Positions 27,730 through 36,628 of a stretch of 64,000 nt of DNA are shown here, in pieces. The stretch covers positions 5,088,501 to 5,152,500 of the forward strand of contig NC_009675.1 in the NCBI RefSeq assembly GCF_000017505.1, given 5' to 3'. The stretch's first letter is position 1. Each line of letters opens with the position of its first letter. The stretch comes from Anaeromyxobacter sp. Fw109-5 (GTDB lineage: Bacteria; Myxococcota; Myxococcia; Myxococcales; Anaeromyxobacteraceae). The notes beneath the pieces were generated by a model that did no database searches, was not told the origin of the DNA, and saw nothing but the letters and a program-made list of their open reading frames with translations. The position numbers and the translations under genes are program-made.

Positions 27730-29668
27730 GCCGCTCCTTCCGCCCGATGCGCACGCCCACGGAGAGCGCGAACGACGGGAGCGCCCCGCGGTCCGCCCCG
27801 AGCGCGCTCGCCTCCACGAACGGCATCCCTTCCCGCTGCAGCCATCCGGCGCCGAGGGCCAGCCGCCCCGCCGGCGCCGCGCCGCTCCCGCCCGGCCGCG
27901 AGCGCTCGAGGACCACCCCCGCCCCCGCGCTCGCCCACACCGTGGTCGCCCCGAGCTCGCGCCGGACGCTCGCCCCGGCGAGGAACGATCCGGCCGTGGA
28001 CGCGCGCGAGCTCCCAGCCTCCTCTTCCGAGACCCGCGAGAGCCGCGTCCACTCCGCGTCGAGGCGCCAGGAGAGTCCGAGCCCGGCCACCTCGCGCGCC
28101 GCGTCGCGCTCGAGCGCCACGGCCGCGCGGGGCCCGAGCGCGCCGCCACGCCCGAAGGCGGCGCCCGCCGAGAGGAGCAGCCCCTCGCGCCCGCGCGGCG
28201 GCACGAGCAGGACCGTCCCCTGCGCGCGCACGTCCCCCACCGCCAGGGTGAGCCTGTCCTCGCCGCGCCGCTCCACGGCGGGCGTGAGATAGCGCGCCCG
28301 GTACGCGCCGTCTCCGTCGAGCGCGACCTCGAGGACGCGGCCACGCGCCGCCGCGAGGGTGGGCGTGGCGGGGACGGGGTTCCCGTGGCGGTCCTGCACG
28401 ACCACCCGCAGCGACGCCTCCCGGGCGCCGTCCGCCACGACCGTGCGGCCCTCGATGCGGGCGGTGGCCGGCGGCCCCGGGCGGAGCTGAAGCGCGCGCG
28501 AGCCGGCGAAGGTCCCGCCCGCACGGGCCGTGACGAGGACCTCGCGGCGGCTGCCGAAGCGCGGAGGCACCGCGAGGCGCGCCTCGTGGACCCCCGGCTC
28601 GCGCTCCACGGGGCGCGAGAGGGCCCCGGCGTCGGCGTCGAGCTCGAGGTCGCGCGGGCCCTGCGAGGCGGTGTTCCCCGCCGCGTCCACGACGCGCGCG
28701 GTGACGACCACCTCCGCCGGCGTCTCGTCCTCCGCCACGAAGGCGTCGCGATCGAAGCTCAGCGCGACGCCGGCCGGCGGCCCGGGCAGGGCGGCCACCT
28801 TGACCGCCGCCTTCGAGGCCGGCGCCCCCGCGAGCCGGACCGCGAGCCGCTCCTCCCGGCTCGGGCCGGGCGGCAACGTCCAGACCACCTCGAAGGCGCC
28901 CGGCTCGCGCGACGTCATCGAGACAGAGCCGCGCGACGGCTCGAGCACGGGCACGTCCCCGCGGCGCGCCGCGCCGTGCGGCGCGACGACGTAGGCGACG
29001 ACCCGCACCTGCTCGGCGCGATCCGCCTGCACCGTCGCGCGGTGCGCGACGGCGTGCACGAGCGACGTCTCCGGCACGTGCAGGTCCACCGAGCGGAAGC
29101 CGTGATGCGCCTCGCGCACGCCGGGAGGGACGATGACCGGGATGACGGCCAGCCCGTCGGCGCCGGCCGTCCTCGGTCCGAAGGTGCGATCGCCGATCCG
29201 CAGGGTGACGATCTGCCTCGGATCGGCCTTGACGCGCGCGTCTCCCTGACCCGAGAGCGGGAGCGCGAGCCAGCCGTCGAGCGGGCCGGCGGCGCCCTGC
29301 GCCGTGGCGGCGACGATGGCGACCTGCGGGTAGCGCTCTGCGGGCGCGCGATAGCGCGCGACGAATCCGCCGCCGGACAGCCGGCGCACGCCCTCCACGC
29401 GACCCGCGCTCGCGGTGAGGGTGAGCTCCTCGACCTCCGGCGGGGCCGAGATGCGCAGCTCGGCGGTGCCGTGCCGGCCGAGCACGAGGCGGGGCGGATC
29501 GGCCGTGATGCGCAGCGCTCCGCCTCCGGCGGGCGCGCCGTCCTCGGCCGGCGGGGCGCGTGGAGGGGGCGCCGCGGCGTGCGCCGGCCTCTCGGCCGCG
29601 AGCAGGATGCCCGTGACCACCGCGAGGAGGGCGAGGACCCTCGGCTCAGCGCGTCGCGGACGGAGCAT
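27704..29668 (-). CDS. Ig-like repeat outer-membrane protein with predicted C-terminal barrel
   Basis: The 654-residue product has a signal peptide (LALLAVVTGILLAAERPAHA). Repeated Ig/Big_1-like beta domains follow: VALSFDRDAFVAEDETPAEVVV and ATARIEGRTVVADGAREASL begin two of them, each ending in VTAR or TLAV strands, as in invasin-type proteins. From about residue 470 on, alternating hydrophobic strands (GLLLSAGAAFGRGG, GLGLSWRLDAEW, TTVWASAGAGVVLE, SFALSVGVRIG) look like a small outer-membrane barrel. It probably displays Ig domains between outer membrane and periplasm. It sits between a small membrane-anchored protein and a hybrid kinase in an overlapping operon, suggesting an envelope sensor role. 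Confidence 0.7.
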   Translation of the reverse strand: MLRPRRAEPRVLALLAVVTGILLAAERPAHAAAPPPRAPPAEDGAPAGGGALRITADPPRLVLGRHGTAELRISAPPEVEELTLTASAGRVEGVRRLSGGGFVARYRAPAERYPQVAIVAATAQGAAGPLDGWLALPLSGQGDARVKADPRQIVTLRIGDRTFGPRTAGADGLAVIPVIVPPGVREAHHGFRSVDLHVPETSLVHAVAHRATVQADRAEQVRVVAYVVAPHGAARRGDVPVLEPSRGSVSMTSREPGAFEVVWTLPPGPSREERLAVRLAGAPASKAAVKVAALPGPPAGVALSFDRDAFVAEDETPAEVVVTARVVDAAGNTASQGPRDLELDADAGALSRPVEREPGVHEARLAVPPRFGSRREVLVTARAGGTFAGSRALQLRPGPPATARIEGRTVVADGAREASLRVVVQDRHGNPVPATPTLAAARGRVLEVALDGDGAYRARYLTPAVERRGEDRLTLAVGDVRAQGTVLLVPPRGREGLLLSAGAAFGRGGALGPRAAVALERDAAREVAGLGLSWRLDAEWTRLSRVSEEEAGSSRASTAGSFLAGASVRRELGATTVWASAGAGVVLERSRPGGSGAAPAGRLALGAGWLQREGMPFVEASALGADRGALPSFALSVGVRIGRKERHGDDPHRR

Positions 29669-30107
29669 TCCAGTCGATCTCGACCGAATCGATCCCTTCC
29701 TCGGGTGGGCAGCGCTCCGCCTTCGGGCCGCGCGGCGCGCCCGCGCCCTTGCCGCCGCGCCGATCGGCCGCGGCCGGCTCGCGTGCGGGCTCGCAGCGCT
29801 CCTGGGCGCTGCGCGAGGCGACCTTGGCGAGCACGCCGGCGGTGACCTCCTCCGGCCCCGCCTGCGGCGCGCGCCAGCGGGCCGGCGGCGACCCTCCCGG
29901 CGACTTCACCGGGGTCTCGGGGCGCGGCTCGCGCGCCTCGGGCGCGGCGGGGGGCGTCGCCTCGGCGGCGGAGGGCTTCGCCGCGAGGGCCGGCTCCGCG
30001 ACCGCGGTCGAGGGCTCCACCACCTCGCTGACCCTCGCGACGCCCACCACCATCCCGGCGAGCGCCGCGCCCGCGGCGAACGCCGCCATCACGCGCATGG
30101 CGCTCAC
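29646..30107 (-). CDS. Small membrane-anchored Pro/Ala-rich protein
   Basis: The 153-residue product starts at GTG 30107, whose GTGA overlaps the stop of the upstream kinase gene and which has GGAGGT 5 nt before it. One N-terminal hydrophobic helix (MRVMAAFAAGAALAGMVVGVA) anchors it. The rest is low-complexity Pro, Ala and Glu, with two cysteines (QERCEPA, AERCPPEEG) in a short conserved-looking tail ending SVEIDWNAPSATR. I recognise no domain. Its place between a soluble kinase and an outer-membrane Ig protein, with 4-nt and 23-nt overlaps, suggests a periplasm-spanning connector. Confidence 0.75.
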   Translation of the reverse strand: MSAMRVMAAFAAGAALAGMVVGVARVSEVVEPSTAVAEPALAAKPSAAEATPPAAPEAREPRPETPVKSPGGSPPARWRAPQAGPEEVTAGVLAKVASRSAQERCEPAREPAAADRRGGKGAGAPRGPKAERCPPEEGIDSVEIDWNAPSATR

Positions 30108-30844
30108 CGCGCACCTCCGGCGGGAGATCGGACGAGGACGCAGAACTCGGTGACGGCCCAGGGCAAGCGGGCGGGATCCTCCTCGGGGACGAGGTACACC
30201 TGTCCGCCGTTTTTCGCCATCAGCACGCGAGAGAGGTGCAGCCCGAGCCCCGTTCCCTTGCCCGGCGGCTTCGTCGTGAAGCGCGGCTCGAAGAGCCGTG
30301 GGTGCGCCTCGGGCGGAACGCCCGCGCCCTCGTCCGAGACGCGCACCTCCACCGCGTGGTCGCCCTCGGCGAGGACGCGCACCGCGATGCGCGGCGCGCC
30401 GGCGACTCCCTCGATCGCGTCGAGCGCGTTGGACAGGAGGTTCGTCGCGACGTGGACGAGCGCCTCCGGACGGCCGAACCCCTCGAGCCCCGCCGGCCCC
30501 CGCGCGAGCGCGAAGCGCGGGCCGAGCGGCCGGATGCGGTGGGCGAGCAGCTCCACCGCGCGCGCGACCGCCGCGCCCACCGGGAACGGCGCGGGCGGCG
30601 CCGCGGAGGGGCGCAGGAGCCCCTCGTAGCCGTTCACGATCTCGCCGAGCCGGGCCAGCTGGCCACGCAGGAGCCGCCACTCCTCGGCGCCCTCGAGCGC
30701 CGGGCCCAGGCTCCGCTCGAGCAGCGTCGCCGCCGCGTCGGCCCCCATGAGCGGCTGGCGGAGCTCGTGCAGCAGCCCGGGCGCGAGCAGCTCCGCGTCC
30801 AGGCTCTCGAGCGACGTCGCGCTGTCCTCAGGCGTTCGTGGCAT
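30104..30844 (-). CDS. Histidine kinase core without input domain
   Basis: At 246 residues this is a bare kinase. A degenerate phosphoacceptor helix GLLHELRQPLMGADAAATLL has His near residue 26. An HATPase_c domain follows with NLLSNALDAIEG, DEGAGVPPEAHP and GKGTGLGLHLSRVLM. There is no membrane helix, PAS or GAF. It begins 8 nt after the stop of the membrane-bound kinase and overlaps the anchored protein gene, so it probably works in complex with those partners rather than sensing by itself. Confidence 0.85.
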   Translation of the reverse strand: MPRTPEDSATSLESLDAELLAPGLLHELRQPLMGADAAATLLERSLGPALEGAEEWRLLRGQLARLGEIVNGYEGLLRPSAAPPAPFPVGAAVARAVELLAHRIRPLGPRFALARGPAGLEGFGRPEALVHVATNLLSNALDAIEGVAGAPRIAVRVLAEGDHAVEVRVSDEGAGVPPEAHPRLFEPRFTTKPPGKGTGLGLHLSRVLMAKNGGQVYLVPEEDPARLPWAVTEFCVLVRSPAGGAR

Positions 30845-30852
30845 CGCTCTCC

Positions 30853-32727
30853 CTAGACCAGGTGCGCCGCCGCCGCGGCGGGGAGCAGGACCGTGATCGC
30901 CGACCCGGTCCCCTCCTCGCTCTCCACGAGGATCTTGCCCCGATGCGCCTCCACGATGCTGTGAGAGACGGATAACCCGAGCCCCACGCGGCCCGCCTGG
31001 TCCTTCGTGGTGAAGAACGGATCGAAGATCCGCTCGCGGAGCTGGGACGGGATGCCCTTGCCCGTGTCCGCGACGCGCAGCCGGAGGGCGTCTCCGTCGA
31101 TCGAGCCGACCGAGACCTCCAGCACGCCCCCCTGCGGCATGGCGTTGATGGCGTTCTCGACGAGGTGCGCGACCACCTGCTGGAGCTGCACCGGATCGCC
31201 CTGCGTGTCGGGCAGCGGCTCGTCGAAGCGGATCCGGACCTCGATGCCCGCGGCGCGCAGCCGGTCCTCGTAGAGGTCGACGGCGGCCCGGACCGGCCGC
31301 ACGAGCGAGAAGCGCTGGCCCTGCGCCGCGCGCTCCTGGTCGGCGAAGCTGCGCAGGTCCTCGATCACGCGCGCCACGCGGGCCGCCTGCTCCTGGGCGT
31401 GCGAGATGAGCTCCCCCTGCGGCGAGGCCGGGCCGAGCTGCTTCCTCAGGATGGCGAGGTACCCCGTGATGGCGGTCATGGGGTTGTTCAGCTCATGGGC
31501 GATGCCGGCGCCGAGCGAGCCGAGCGCGGCGAGGCGACGGGTGCGGAGGATCTGGTCCTGGGCGGTCTTGAGCTCGGCGGTGCGCTCCTCGACGCGCTGC
31601 TGCAGCTCGCGGTTCCAGCCCCGGATCTCCTCGTCGCGGCGGCGGATCTCGGCCGTCATCCGCCCGAAGGCGCGGCCGAGCTCGGCGATCTCGTCGCGGC
31701 CGCGCGCCTCCACCGGCGCGCGGTAGTCGCCCGCCGCGATCGACGCCGCCGCTCGCGAGAGCCGCTGCACCGGCCGGGCGACGCGCCGCGCGAGGAGCCA
31801 CCCGACCGCGAGGGCGAGCAGGATCGCCAGGCCCGCGAACGTGACCGTGTAGGCGCCGAGGCTCTCCGCGGCGGCGAACGCCACCTCCACCGGCTGCGCG
31901 ACCACCGCCCCCCAGCGGTACGTGCCGACGGGCGCGAACGCCGCGAGCCAGCGCCGGCCGTCGGCGCGGCGGACGAGCAGCGAGGAGGCGGCGCTCCCGG
32001 TGAACCCCTCCCGAGGCAGGCGCTGCTCCTCGGGGGCGATGCGCGCGTCGGGGTCGCCGTGCGCCAGGATCTCCCCGCGCCCGTCCACGAGGTACGCGAC
32101 GCCGGCGCCCTTGCGCGAGAGCTCCGCCACGCGCGCGGCGACGTCCGAGAGCACGAGCTCGGCGGCCAGGGTGCGGTTCGGCTCGAGCCGCAGCGCCACC
32201 GCGAGGCGGGGAGCGCCGTCCGTGCCGCGGTACGGGGCGGAGAGCTCGAAGGTCCCCACCTCGGCGGGCGGCGCCGGCAGGCGGCGCGCGAAGGCGTCCA
32301 GGGCCTCGTCGCTCACCTGGACGCGGCCGGCGAGGGCCGGGTCCTCGGCGCGCTCTGCGCCGGGGGGCGCCCGCGGCACCGGGACGAAGATGGGCCCGGC
32401 CACGGGGGCCTTGCCGTCGTCGACGATGGCGAGGACCGAGACGAACCGGAGCTGCCGGTACTGGAGCCCGAGGATGTTGCGCAGCTCGGAGCGCGAATAG
32501 ACGTCGAGGGGGAGCACCGCGCTCGTGGAGAGCCGCAGGTTCTCGAGCGCCGCCGAGACGAACCGCTCCGTGAAGAGGGCGAGGTCCTCCGCCGACTGCT
32601 CCTGCATCCTGCCGACGGTCCGCTGCAGCTCGTCCCGGCTGAGGGTGTACGAGGCGATGCCGAGCAGGGCGACCGGGAGGACGCCCACGGCGAGGAGCAG
32701 CAGGCCGATCTTCGCGGCGAACCGCAT
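30853..32727 (-). CDS. Membrane sensor histidine kinase with periplasmic domain and HAMP
   Basis: The 624-residue product has a first membrane helix (IGLLLLAVGVLPVALLGIA), a large periplasmic dCache-like sensor region (about 30-290), and a second helix (VTFAGLAILLALAVGWLLA). A HAMP domain follows (VARPVQRLSRAAASIAAGDY), then a coiled coil (RRDEEIRGWNRELQQRVEER), His near 407 in GAGIAHELNNPMTAITGYLA, and HATPase_c boxes (HLVENAINAMPQGG, DTGKGIP, GLGLSVSHSIV). ATG 32727 is chosen at the start of the first helix. It is the first gene of a five-gene operon and the likely source of phosphate for the downstream hybrid kinase. Confidence 0.9.
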   Translation of the reverse strand: MRFAAKIGLLLLAVGVLPVALLGIASYTLSRDELQRTVGRMQEQSAEDLALFTERFVSAALENLRLSTSAVLPLDVYSRSELRNILGLQYRQLRFVSVLAIVDDGKAPVAGPIFVPVPRAPPGAERAEDPALAGRVQVSDEALDAFARRLPAPPAEVGTFELSAPYRGTDGAPRLAVALRLEPNRTLAAELVLSDVAARVAELSRKGAGVAYLVDGRGEILAHGDPDARIAPEEQRLPREGFTGSAASSLLVRRADGRRWLAAFAPVGTYRWGAVVAQPVEVAFAAAESLGAYTVTFAGLAILLALAVGWLLARRVARPVQRLSRAAASIAAGDYRAPVEARGRDEIAELGRAFGRMTAEIRRRDEEIRGWNRELQQRVEERTAELKTAQDQILRTRRLAALGSLGAGIAHELNNPMTAITGYLAILRKQLGPASPQGELISHAQEQAARVARVIEDLRSFADQERAAQGQRFSLVRPVRAAVDLYEDRLRAAGIEVRIRFDEPLPDTQGDPVQLQQVVAHLVENAINAMPQGGVLEVSVGSIDGDALRLRVADTGKGIPSQLRERIFDPFFTTKDQAGRVGLGLSVSHSIVEAHRGKILVESEEGTGSAITVLLPAAAAAHLV

Positions 32728-32835
32728 GTGCGGGTGAGGGCCTCGAGGTGATGCGGTGTGCGCGTCCGAGAACGCTGGGCGCCCCGATCCTGTTCCGGGG
32801 AGCGGCGTCGCCTGAGGACAGGCGTCTATATGAAA

Positions 32836-32846
32836 GCCTGCCAGGC
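32836..32846. promoter_or_regulatory. Small dyad (GCCTG-C-CAGGC) next to an AT-rich island
   Basis: A GCCTGCCAGGC dyad adjoins TCTATATGAAAG (32824-32835) in the gap between the kinase operon and the phosphate genes. On the minus strand TTGCTC, 18 nt, CATATA could be the kinase promoter, with the dyad lying in its spacer. Confidence 0.25.
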
Positions 32847-32908
32847 AGACGAGCAAGCTCCCCTGTCGTTCACGCTCCCACCTCGGTCGTCCATACCCCC
32901 ATAGGCAC

Positions 32909-32924
32909 TCGGGTTAATTCCCGA
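32909..32924. promoter_or_regulatory. Operator-like dyad TCGGG-N6-CCCGA
   Basis: An inverted repeat around TTAATT lies about 60 nt upstream of the -35 of the phosphate transport promoter. It could bind a regulator; no known consensus fits. Confidence 0.3.
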
Positions 32925-32985
32925 TGCACCCCCATTCGGGCGGTAACGCTTGGAGCACCTCCGTTCTCTCCGAGCAACGGCTCCG

Positions 32986-33014
32986 TTGGCCGGATGTGCC
33001 TGGTCGGGTATTTT
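32986..33014 (+). promoter_or_regulatory. Candidate sigma-70 promoter of the phosphate transport genes
   Basis: TTGGCC (32986-32991), a 17-nt spacer and TATTTT (33009-33014) precede the DUF47 gene ATG by 31 nt, leaving space for the GGAGA ribosome site. Confidence 0.5.
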
Positions 33015-33045
33015 GCGCGCGCCTCGCGACCCTCCGGAGAGCTCC

Positions 33046-33681
33046 ATGACCTTGCTCGAGAAGCTGATGCCGAAGTCGGACGACTTCTTCTCCGACTTCG
33101 AGGCCCAGGCGGCCACCGTCGTCGAGGGCGCGAAGCTCCTGAAGGCGCTGCTCGACGACTTCACGGACGTCCCTGCGAAGGTCCAGGCCATCAAGGACGT
33201 CGAGCACCGGGCGGACGACATCACCCACCGCGCCTTCGCCCGGCTGCACACGCAGTTCATCACGCCGTTCGACCGCGCCGAGATCCACGAGCTCCTCTCC
33301 CGCATCGACGACGTGCTCGATCTCGCGGACGCCGCCGCGGAGCGGCTCGGGCTCTACGACATCGACCACGTGCTGCCGGAGGCGCGCGACCTCGCGGCGG
33401 TGCTGGTGGCGCAGGCGGAGAAGATGCGCGAGGCGGTGGTCGGGCTGCGCGAGATGAAGAAGAACCCGAACGCGATCCTCGAGGCGTGCAAGGAGGTGAA
33501 CGTCCTCGAGAACCAGGCGGACAGCCTGCTGCGCCGCACCATGGCGAAGCTCTTCAAGCGCGGGAACGACCCGCTGACGGTCCTCATGTGGAAGGAGATC
33601 ATCGATCTCATCGAGACCGCCACCGACCGCGCCGAGGACGTCGCGAACGTGCTCGAGGGCGTGGTGCTCGAGCACGCCTAG
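33046..33681 (+). CDS. DUF47 (PhoU-like) partner of PiT phosphate transporter
   Basis: The 211-residue all-helical protein fits the DUF47/TIGR00153 family, distant relatives of PhoU. It opens LLEKLMPKSDDFFSDFEAQAATVVEGA. It then shows paired helices with metal-binding-like motifs ehradd (VEHRADDITH, about 48-57) and VLENQADSLLRR and ETATDRAEDVANVLE near the C terminus. Such proteins are thought to modulate PiT-type transporters encoded next door, as here with a 36-nt gap. The ATG at 33046 has GGAGAG 5 nt upstream; an extension to 32950 lacks family homology. Confidence 0.9.
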   Translation: MTLLEKLMPKSDDFFSDFEAQAATVVEGAKLLKALLDDFTDVPAKVQAIKDVEHRADDITHRAFARLHTQFITPFDRAEIHELLSRIDDVLDLADAAAERLGLYDIDHVLPEARDLAAVLVAQAEKMREAVVGLREMKKNPNAILEACKEVNVLENQADSLLRRTMAKLFKRGNDPLTVLMWKEIIDLIETATDRAEDVANVLEGVVLEHA

Positions 33682-33717
33682 CGCCCGGCGCGACGCACCC
33701 ACCTCCGCCTGAACCCC

Positions 33718-34779
33718 ATGCTCCTCACCATCGTCGTCGGGCTGATCCTCGTCGCCCTCGCGTTCGACTTCATCAACGGCTTCCACGACGCGGCGAACTC
33801 CATCGCCACCGTCGTCTCGACGCGCGTGCTCTCGCCGCTGTGGGCGGTCGCCTGGGCCGCCTTCTTCAACTTCATCTCCGCCGCGCCGGTGCTGTGGGGC
33901 GTCGAGCTGAAGGTCGCCGCGACGATGGGCAAGGGCATCGTCGACTTCGGGATGCTGCGGGCGCAGGGCACGCCGCTCGTCCTCACGGTGGTGTTCTCCG
34001 CGCTCATGGGGGCGATCGTCTGGAACCTGCTCACCTGGATGTGGGGGTTGCCGTCCTCGTCCTCCCACGCCCTCGCCGGCGGGATCATCGGCGCGACCAT
34101 CCCCTCCCTCGGCACCTCGGGGCTCATCGCCTCGGGGATCATCAAGATCGTGGCGTTCATCGTGCTGTCGCCGCTCATCGGCCTGACGCTCGGCTCGGCG
34201 ATGATGATCCTGACCGCCTGGCTGTCGCGGCGCGGGACCCCCGCGCGCGTCGACCACTGGTTCCGGCGCCTGCAGCTCGTCTCCGCCGCCATCTTCAGCT
34301 ACAGCCACGGCACGAACGACGCCCAGAAGGTCATGGGCGTCATCTCGGTCATCCTCTACGGCACGGTCTGGGCGGACCGCGTCTCGACCGCCGACGTGGC
34401 GGCCAAGTTCCCGGTGCCGTTCTGGGTGGTGCTCGCCTGCCACGGCGCCATCGCGCTCGGCACGATGTTCGGCGGCTGGCGCATCGTGAAGACGATGGGC
34501 CATAGCCTCACGAAGCTGCAGCCCATCGGCGGGTTCTCCGCGGAGACCGGCGGCGGCGTCACCATCCTCGCGCTCGCGCACTACGGCATCCCGGTCTCCA
34601 CGACGCACACCATCACCGGGGCGATCGTCGGCGTCGGCTCGACCAGGGGCACGCGGGCGGTGCGCTGGGGCGTCGCGGGCCGGATCGTGTGGGCCTGGAT
34701 CCTGACCATCCCCGCCTCGGCCATCGTGGCGGCGGTGTTCTACCTCGCCACCCACGCGCTCGTGTCGGCCCTCGGCTGA
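33718..34779 (+). CDS. Inorganic phosphate transporter, PiT family
   Basis: This 353-residue membrane protein has about ten hydrophobic helices and the two inverted PiT signatures: FDFINGFHDAANSIATVVST at about 17-36 and SYSHGTNDAQKVMGV near 194-208. It also has GLPSSSSHALAGGIIGATI and GIPVSTTHTITGAIVGVG, the paired re-entrant motifs that carry phosphate with cation coupling. Length is at the short end for bacterial PiT proteins without a large central loop. It forms an operon with the DUF47 gene. A GC-rich hairpin follows before the convergent RlmN gene. Confidence 0.93.
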   Translation: MLLTIVVGLILVALAFDFINGFHDAANSIATVVSTRVLSPLWAVAWAAFFNFISAAPVLWGVELKVAATMGKGIVDFGMLRAQGTPLVLTVVFSALMGAIVWNLLTWMWGLPSSSSHALAGGIIGATIPSLGTSGLIASGIIKIVAFIVLSPLIGLTLGSAMMILTAWLSRRGTPARVDHWFRRLQLVSAAIFSYSHGTNDAQKVMGVISVILYGTVWADRVSTADVAAKFPVPFWVVLACHGAIALGTMFGGWRIVKTMGHSLTKLQPIGGFSAETGGGVTILALAHYGIPVSTTHTITGAIVGVGSTRGTRAVRWGVAGRIVWAWILTIPASAIVAAVFYLATHALVSALG

Positions 34780-34797
34780 CTCCGAGCCCGGCGGGCC

Positions 34798-34821
34798 GAG
34801 GCGCGGCGGGGCTCGCGCCTC
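34798..34821. terminator. Hairpin between convergent PiT and RlmN genes
   Basis: GAGGCGC and GCGCCTC form a 7-bp stem around a 10-nt loop in the 46-nt gap between two convergent genes. It has no U-tract; a bidirectional terminator role is inferred. Confidence 0.35.
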
Positions 34822-34825
34822 GCCG

Positions 34826-35836
34826 CTAGCGGGTGCGGGAGGAGAGCATCCCGCAGGCGGCGTGCTCGTCCTGGCCGCCCGAGTAGCGGCGCACGATCGG
34901 CTGCCCCGGCAGCTCGCGCGCGAGGGCGTCGCGGAAGGCGTTCCACTCCGCCTCGTCCGGCGGGCGGTGGCGGCCCGTCGCGTCGTTCACCGCGATGGGG
35001 TTGAGGCGCACCGGGATGCCGGCGAGGAGCCGGCCGAGCGCGGCCGCGTCCTCGTCGCCGGTGTTCACGCCCGCGATCATCACGTACTCGAGGGTCACGC
35101 GCCCGCGCTGGGCGGCGTGCTCGCGGACCGCGTCCACGAGCTCGTCGAGCGGGAAGCCCTCCTCGATCGGCATGAGGGCGCGGCGCTTCCAGGGGATCGC
35201 GGCGTTGAGGGAGACGCACAGGCGGAACTTGTGCCCCTCCGCCGTGTAGCGGCGGATCATGGGGACGACGCCCGCGGTCGAGATCGAGATGCGGCGCCCG
35301 TCGATGCGCCCGCCGGCGGGATCGCACAGCGTGTACGCCGCCTCGAGCACCGCGTCGTAGTTGAGGAACGGCTCGCCCTGGCCCATGAACACGACGCCGG
35401 TGATGGGCCGCGTCGAGTCCGCGCGGACGTGGAGCAGCTGCGCGACGATCTCCCACGCGCGGAGCGAGCGGGCGAGCCCGAGCGCGCCGGTCGCGCAGAA
35501 GGAGCAGCCGAGCGCGCAGCCCGCCTGCGAGGAGAGGCACACGGTGTGGTGGGTGTCGAACAGCGGGATCCGCACCGCCTCCACCCGCGCGCCGTCGCCG
35601 AGCTCGAGCAGGTAGCGGCGGAAGCCGTCCTTCGCGTCGGTGCACGCGACCCGCCGCAGCTCGCCCGGCGTCGCGAGCGCCTCCACGCGATCGAGCACCG
35701 CGCGGCGCACGTTGCGCGCCGAGCGGAGCGGCGCCCCGCGGCCGATCACCGCCCCGGTGATGCGGCGCGCGTCCTCGAGCGAGATCCCCGCCTTTCGCGC
35801 GAGCGCGCGGCTGTCCTGGCCGAGGAGGTGGAGCAC
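34826..35836 (-). CDS. RlmN/Cfr-family 23S rRNA adenine C2-methyltransferase
   Basis: The 336-residue product is a radical-SAM methylase of the RlmN type, which methylates A2503 of 23S rRNA and A37 of some tRNAs. The iron-sulfur motif [11 protein letters not shown] is at about 105-115. It is preceded by [13 protein letters not shown] and followed by [15 protein letters not shown] and [14 protein letters not shown]. The C-terminal methyl-carrying cysteine is in AACGML near residue 329. It is some 45 residues shorter than E. coli RlmN at the N terminus. GTG 35836 has no ribosome site but TATGTT lies 6 nt upstream. RlmN and Cfr are hard to separate by eye; the housekeeping context favours RlmN. 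Confidence 0.88.
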   Translation of the reverse strand: MLHLLGQDSRALARKAGISLEDARRITGAVIGRGAPLRSARNVRRAVLDRVEALATPGELRRVACTDAKDGFRRYLLELGDGARVEAVRIPLFDTHHTVCLSSQAGCALGCSFCATGALGLARSLRAWEIVAQLLHVRADSTRPITGVVFMGQGEPFLNYDAVLEAAYTLCDPAGGRIDGRRISISTAGVVPMIRRYTAEGHKFRLCVSLNAAIPWKRRALMPIEEGFPLDELVDAVREHAAQRGRVTLEYVMIAGVNTGDEDAAALGRLLAGIPVRLNPIAVNDATGRHRPPDEAEWNAFRDALARELPGQPIVRRYSGGQDEHAACGMLSSRTR

Positions 35837-35842
35837 GCGCGG

Positions 35843-35848
35843 AACATA
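35843..35848 (-). promoter_or_regulatory. Candidate -10 element (TATGTT), leaderless geometry
   Basis: TATGTT on the minus strand ends 6 nt before the GTG start of the RlmN-like gene. The start has no Shine-Dalgarno sequence. Confidence 0.4.
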
Positions 35849-35936
35849 ACCCAGATCGGCCTCGAGCGAGGCGGCGCGCGGGCGAGCCTCTCCCCGCCGG
35901 GCGGCGCCGTCCGGCCGAGCCGATCGCTCGCCCGGA

Positions 35937-36521
35937 TCAGCGGCGGCGGCCGCGGACCGCCCGCCACTCGCCCGGCGCGCGGCTCACGAACGCGTTCCCT
36001 TCGAGCGCGAACCGCCACGGCCGCTCCGCCCAGGGTCCGGCGTAGTCGACGTTCACGCGGCGGGCGGCGACGATCCGCTCGCGCGGCGGCGGCGCGTCCT
36101 CCACGAACAGGTCGTCGCCCGCGAGGTCGCGGCCGTTGTCGTGCTCGCGCCGGATGGCGAGCGCGCGGCAGAGGTTCCCCGGGCCGCGCGTGGAGTGGAG
36201 ACAGCCCTCGACGGGCTCGCCGGCGCGCAGCAGCACCGCGGAGGGGAAGCCCTCCGCGCCGGTGACCACGTTCATGCAGTGGCTCGTGCCGTAGATGAGG
36301 TAGACGTACGCCACGCCGGCGGGGCCGAACATGATCCCGGCGCGGCGGGTGGGCCCGAAGCGCGCGTGCGAGGCGAGGTCGTCCGGACCGTGGTACGCCT
36401 CGGTCTCCACGATCCGGGCGGCGCGCCGGACGCCCCCGTCCCGGTGGACGAGCACCTTGCCCAGCAGGTCGCGCGCCACCTCGCGCGTGTCGCGGGCGTA
36501 GAACTCGCGGGCGAGCTTCAT
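35937..36521 (-). CDS. 3-methyladenine DNA glycosylase, MPG/AAG type
   Basis: The 194-residue protein removes alkylated purines from DNA in base excision repair. It matches the AAG fold family: [24 protein letters not shown], then [19 protein letters not shown] with the catalytic Glu, [24 protein letters not shown], and [12 protein letters not shown], all in the expected order and at the usual length. ATG 36521 fits the conserved N terminus; longer frames upstream are Arg-rich noise. TACCGT lies 10 nt upstream and no ribosome site is seen. Confidence 0.95.
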   Translation of the reverse strand: MKLAREFYARDTREVARDLLGKVLVHRDGGVRRAARIVETEAYHGPDDLASHARFGPTRRAGIMFGPAGVAYVYLIYGTSHCMNVVTGAEGFPSAVLLRAGEPVEGCLHSTRGPGNLCRALAIRREHDNGRDLAGDDLFVEDAPPPRERIVAARRVNVDYAGPWAERPWRFALEGNAFVSRAPGEWRAVRGRRR

Positions 36522-36531
36522 GGGGGTCGCG

Positions 36532-36537
36532 ACGGTA
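36532..36537 (-). promoter_or_regulatory. Weak candidate -10 (TACCGT) of glycosylase gene
   Basis: TACCGT on the minus strand ends 10 nt before the ATG. It matches only the TANNNT frame of the consensus, so support comes mainly from position. Confidence 0.25.
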
Positions 36538-36628
36538 CCAAGTCGGGACCGCCGCGCAAGCGCCCCCCGCGGATACGCCGTTTTCCCGCGCCGGCCCGGA
36601 CCGTCTCCGTTACCCTCGGTACCACTCC

